DNA from: Sphacelaria rigidula
Lineage: Eukaryota; Phaeophyceae; Sphacelariales
Length of the DNA stretch: 21,111 nt
Assembly (NCBI GenBank): GCA_964200075.2
Contig: CAXNAA020000464.1
Location: 1 to 21,111, forward strand
Direction of reading: 5' to 3'
Shown here piece after piece: positions 19,347 to 21,111 of this stretch. Both the position numbers and the translations under genes were made by a program. How positions within the stretch are numbered: position 1 is the first letter of the stretch; each line of letters begins with the position of its first letter. The notes beneath the pieces are model-generated. The model saw only the letters and a list, made by a program, of their open reading frames with translations, had not been told where the DNA came from and ran no database searches.

Positions 19347-19677
19347 TGTCCTTCCATTTCTTCACTTGCTGGTAGCTATTGACAACTACAACACGCCATA
19401 CAAATTTGGATTTCGGTGTCCGAAATATCGGGGTCCCAGGAGAAAACAATTTAAAATTTCGGCGTCCGATCGGACACCTAAAATCCCCCAAAAATGGTTC
19501 CTCACCCAGGACTCGGACATGTCGGTTATTGAAATCCAAATTTGTACTTCGTGTAGTAGTTGTCAATAGCTACCAGCAAGTGAAGAAACGGAAGCATACT
19601 TCGAAGAGTTGGTGTAGATATAAAGATTTTACTTAACTCCGGGTTTTAATCCCCAATAAAAGATCCACCCCCAATTT

Positions 19678-20652
19678 ACCGCGGGCCACGACACTTTACA
19701 CTGGACCGAAAACGCCTCACTTCCTCCAAAAAAAATGCAAGATCTACGCAGCCACCCGGCGGCTGCTGTATTTATACCGCCAATACAGAGTACAATCCAC
19801 CCATAGCTGCTGCGGTCACCGCCACTATAGACTACAATGAGGGTGGCAGGCGGACCACTGACCACTCTGTGTGCCACATACGGAGTGTCTTTTAAGAGTA
19901 CAGGAGCATTTAGATCTGGCTTTTTCGGGTACATGGCACACCACCAGCAGGTCACCTCCTCCGACATGATACGTTGTCGTTGCGCAAGACACTATCGTAC
20001 CGCATCTCTCGCGGTGCTCAACATGTCTGGTAGCAGTGCTATCTGTGAACATCGTCACAGCAGTGTCTGGCTTATAGAAGAAGAGGCTCCAGAGTTTCAT
20101 CCGTGCATGGCGAGTGACCCGCTTGCGTCGCCGCAAGGCTTCCTGCTGTCACACCCTTCTGGTGAGTACGTTCGGCGCTACACTGCAGGGGTACAGTAGC
20201 GGCAAAGTGTATCGCTTCTTGCGCGCGGATACAGTGTGAGCTGCCCGCTGCGGCTGTTATTTTAATTCCTCGAAAATTCACATGCAAAGGGAGTCATCCG
20301 CATGTGGGAACCGCACCATCTCGCACTTTGTAGCCAAAGAGCCAAGGACGGGTTACAGCCCACGAGGATCATGACCAGCGGCCATTCCGCAGACAGAACT
20401 TAAAAATTGTTTTTAAGCAATCACATTGGCCTAAATGCTCAGGTCCGCGGTCATAGGTTATTCTAAGCGGTTCCGTCCTGCCACGAGCACGTACCTAGTA
20501 AAACCTACACCGACCGCTCATGGTAAGGGAAAGTTACGCGGGGCGTCACTGCAGATCAAAGTCTTCGACCAAATATCCCCAGGGAGAGATCAGTTCATCC
20601 CTGGAGGCACGTACTCGTCCCGAGGAAGGCGGTGGTTAAAAGTGAGAATATG
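19678..20652. other. Stretch between foldback copies, no gene confidently seen
   Basis: Open frames of about 100-120 codons overlap on both strands near 19629-20199, but they lack motifs. A TATAAATA word on the minus strand (about 19768-19777) has a TATA-box look, yet no supported minus-strand gene follows it within the foldback element downstream. Confidence 0.35.
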
Positions 20653-20900
20653 AACAGCCGATCATCGAAATGGAGGACGGACCTTTTCATTGAGGATACT
20701 GTAGAGATTTTCATTCAGGATGAGAACCCGCAGAATTAAAATCTTCGTATCCACACCAAATCTTCGAAATATGGTCCCATCCCTTCACCTACTCGTAGCT
20801 ATTGACGATCGCGGTGAGGTTGAAGCTATGAATTTGGAATTCGCCATTTCCGTGTATACGAAGTATAATATGTATGGACAACGAAATAATTTCGAACTTT
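20653..20900 (+). repeat. Foldback element, left-arm half copy (copy 3)
   Basis: This copy starts with aacagccgatcatcgaaat, as copy 1 does at 725, and follows the left arm through GGATGAGAACCCG, CTTCGTATCCACACCAAAT, and CACCTACTCGTAGCTATTGAC. Similarity decays after about 20850 and no right arm is found. A short internal duplication of the TTTTCATT-GAGGAT type is present near 20685-20727. The 80-codon frame at 20720 reads through this repeat and is not a gene. Confidence 0.65.
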
Positions 20901-20938
20901 TGACTGGTTCCGTTGTATCAATGCACTGGATGGAATTA

Positions 20939-20956
20939 ATATATATATATATATAT
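20939..20956. repeat. (AT)9 microsatellite
   Basis: A short uninterrupted AT run follows the half foldback copy. No further feature is seen from here to the window end. Confidence 0.9.
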
Positions 20957-21111
20957 TCTTAAAGTACTACAACGGCTGCGAAATCTGAGACTAAAGTTTT
21001 TAGTTGGTTTCTCGAGGGTGTGAAGAAATATGATGCTACAGTAGTCAGCGTCAGAAGTATGCAGAATCCGTAATTTCTTAGTTTCTCAAAGATTGTCCAA
21101 TTTTTTTTTAC

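Larger units (their letters stand above)
18863..19677. repeat. Foldback element, copy 2, interrupted by a nested insert
   Basis: The outer ends are inverted repeats: AAATTGGGGATGGATTTTTT at 18863 onward matches the reverse complement of the region ending at 19677, and the match continues through TTATTGGGGAT and CCCGGAG. The arms meet at the palindrome gtccgatcggac (19464-19475), the same centre as copy 1. The right arm (about 19477-19677) is complete. The left arm is present as 18863-18956 and about 19347-19463, with roughly 390 bp of foreign sequence between. No transposase is encoded. Short frames in the arms are repeat shadows. Confidence 0.75.

Overview
The window looks like nuclear DNA of a brown alga (Ectocarpus-like) or another stramenopile. 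Base composition is fairly balanced. The one clear gene is split by long GT-AG introns (451 bp to about 2.9 kb) with pyrimidine-rich acceptors. Its domain mix (a secreted 'FxxN...GGA' beta-helix ectodomain, a short Cys-rich collar and a polytopic membrane module) is one I know from Ectocarpus-type genomes. The species call is inference from memory, not from a search.

Layout. Positions 1-4975 hold no gene I can defend. They are a repeat yard: TACCC/GGGTA-rich blocks (about 330-570 and 1308-1600), a foldback element (725-1128), a 179-bp direct repeat (1129-1307 and 1868-2046), poly-C tracts and a dispersed 51-bp repeat (2737-2787). Positions 5000-13374 carry a four-exon plus-strand gene: 5000-7081, 9960-10239, 10691-10944 and 12274-13374. 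Intron phases are 0, 1, 0 and the product is 1238 residues. Exon 1 encodes the signal peptide and the whole beta-helix, exon 2 the Cys-rich collar, exon 3 its end plus the first membrane helix, and exon 4 the other membrane helices and a cytoplasmic tail. From 13375 to the end I see no supportable protein gene. That stretch holds a tRNA-like pol III unit on the minus strand (about 17891-17972), G-rich tracts, the second copy of the 51-bp repeat (18512-18562), a second foldback element interrupted by a block of CCTCCAGAGG motifs (18863-19677), a half copy of the same foldback (20653-about 20900) and an AT microsatellite.

How it fits together: one cell-surface, receptor- or adhesin-like gene sits between two repeat-rich flanks. 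The same foldback family occurs on both sides, and its arms encode similar short peptides that look like genes but are better explained as repeat DNA. The main points for a second look are the mosaic gene, the foldback family with its nested palindromic insert, the 179-bp duplication and the tRNA-like element.
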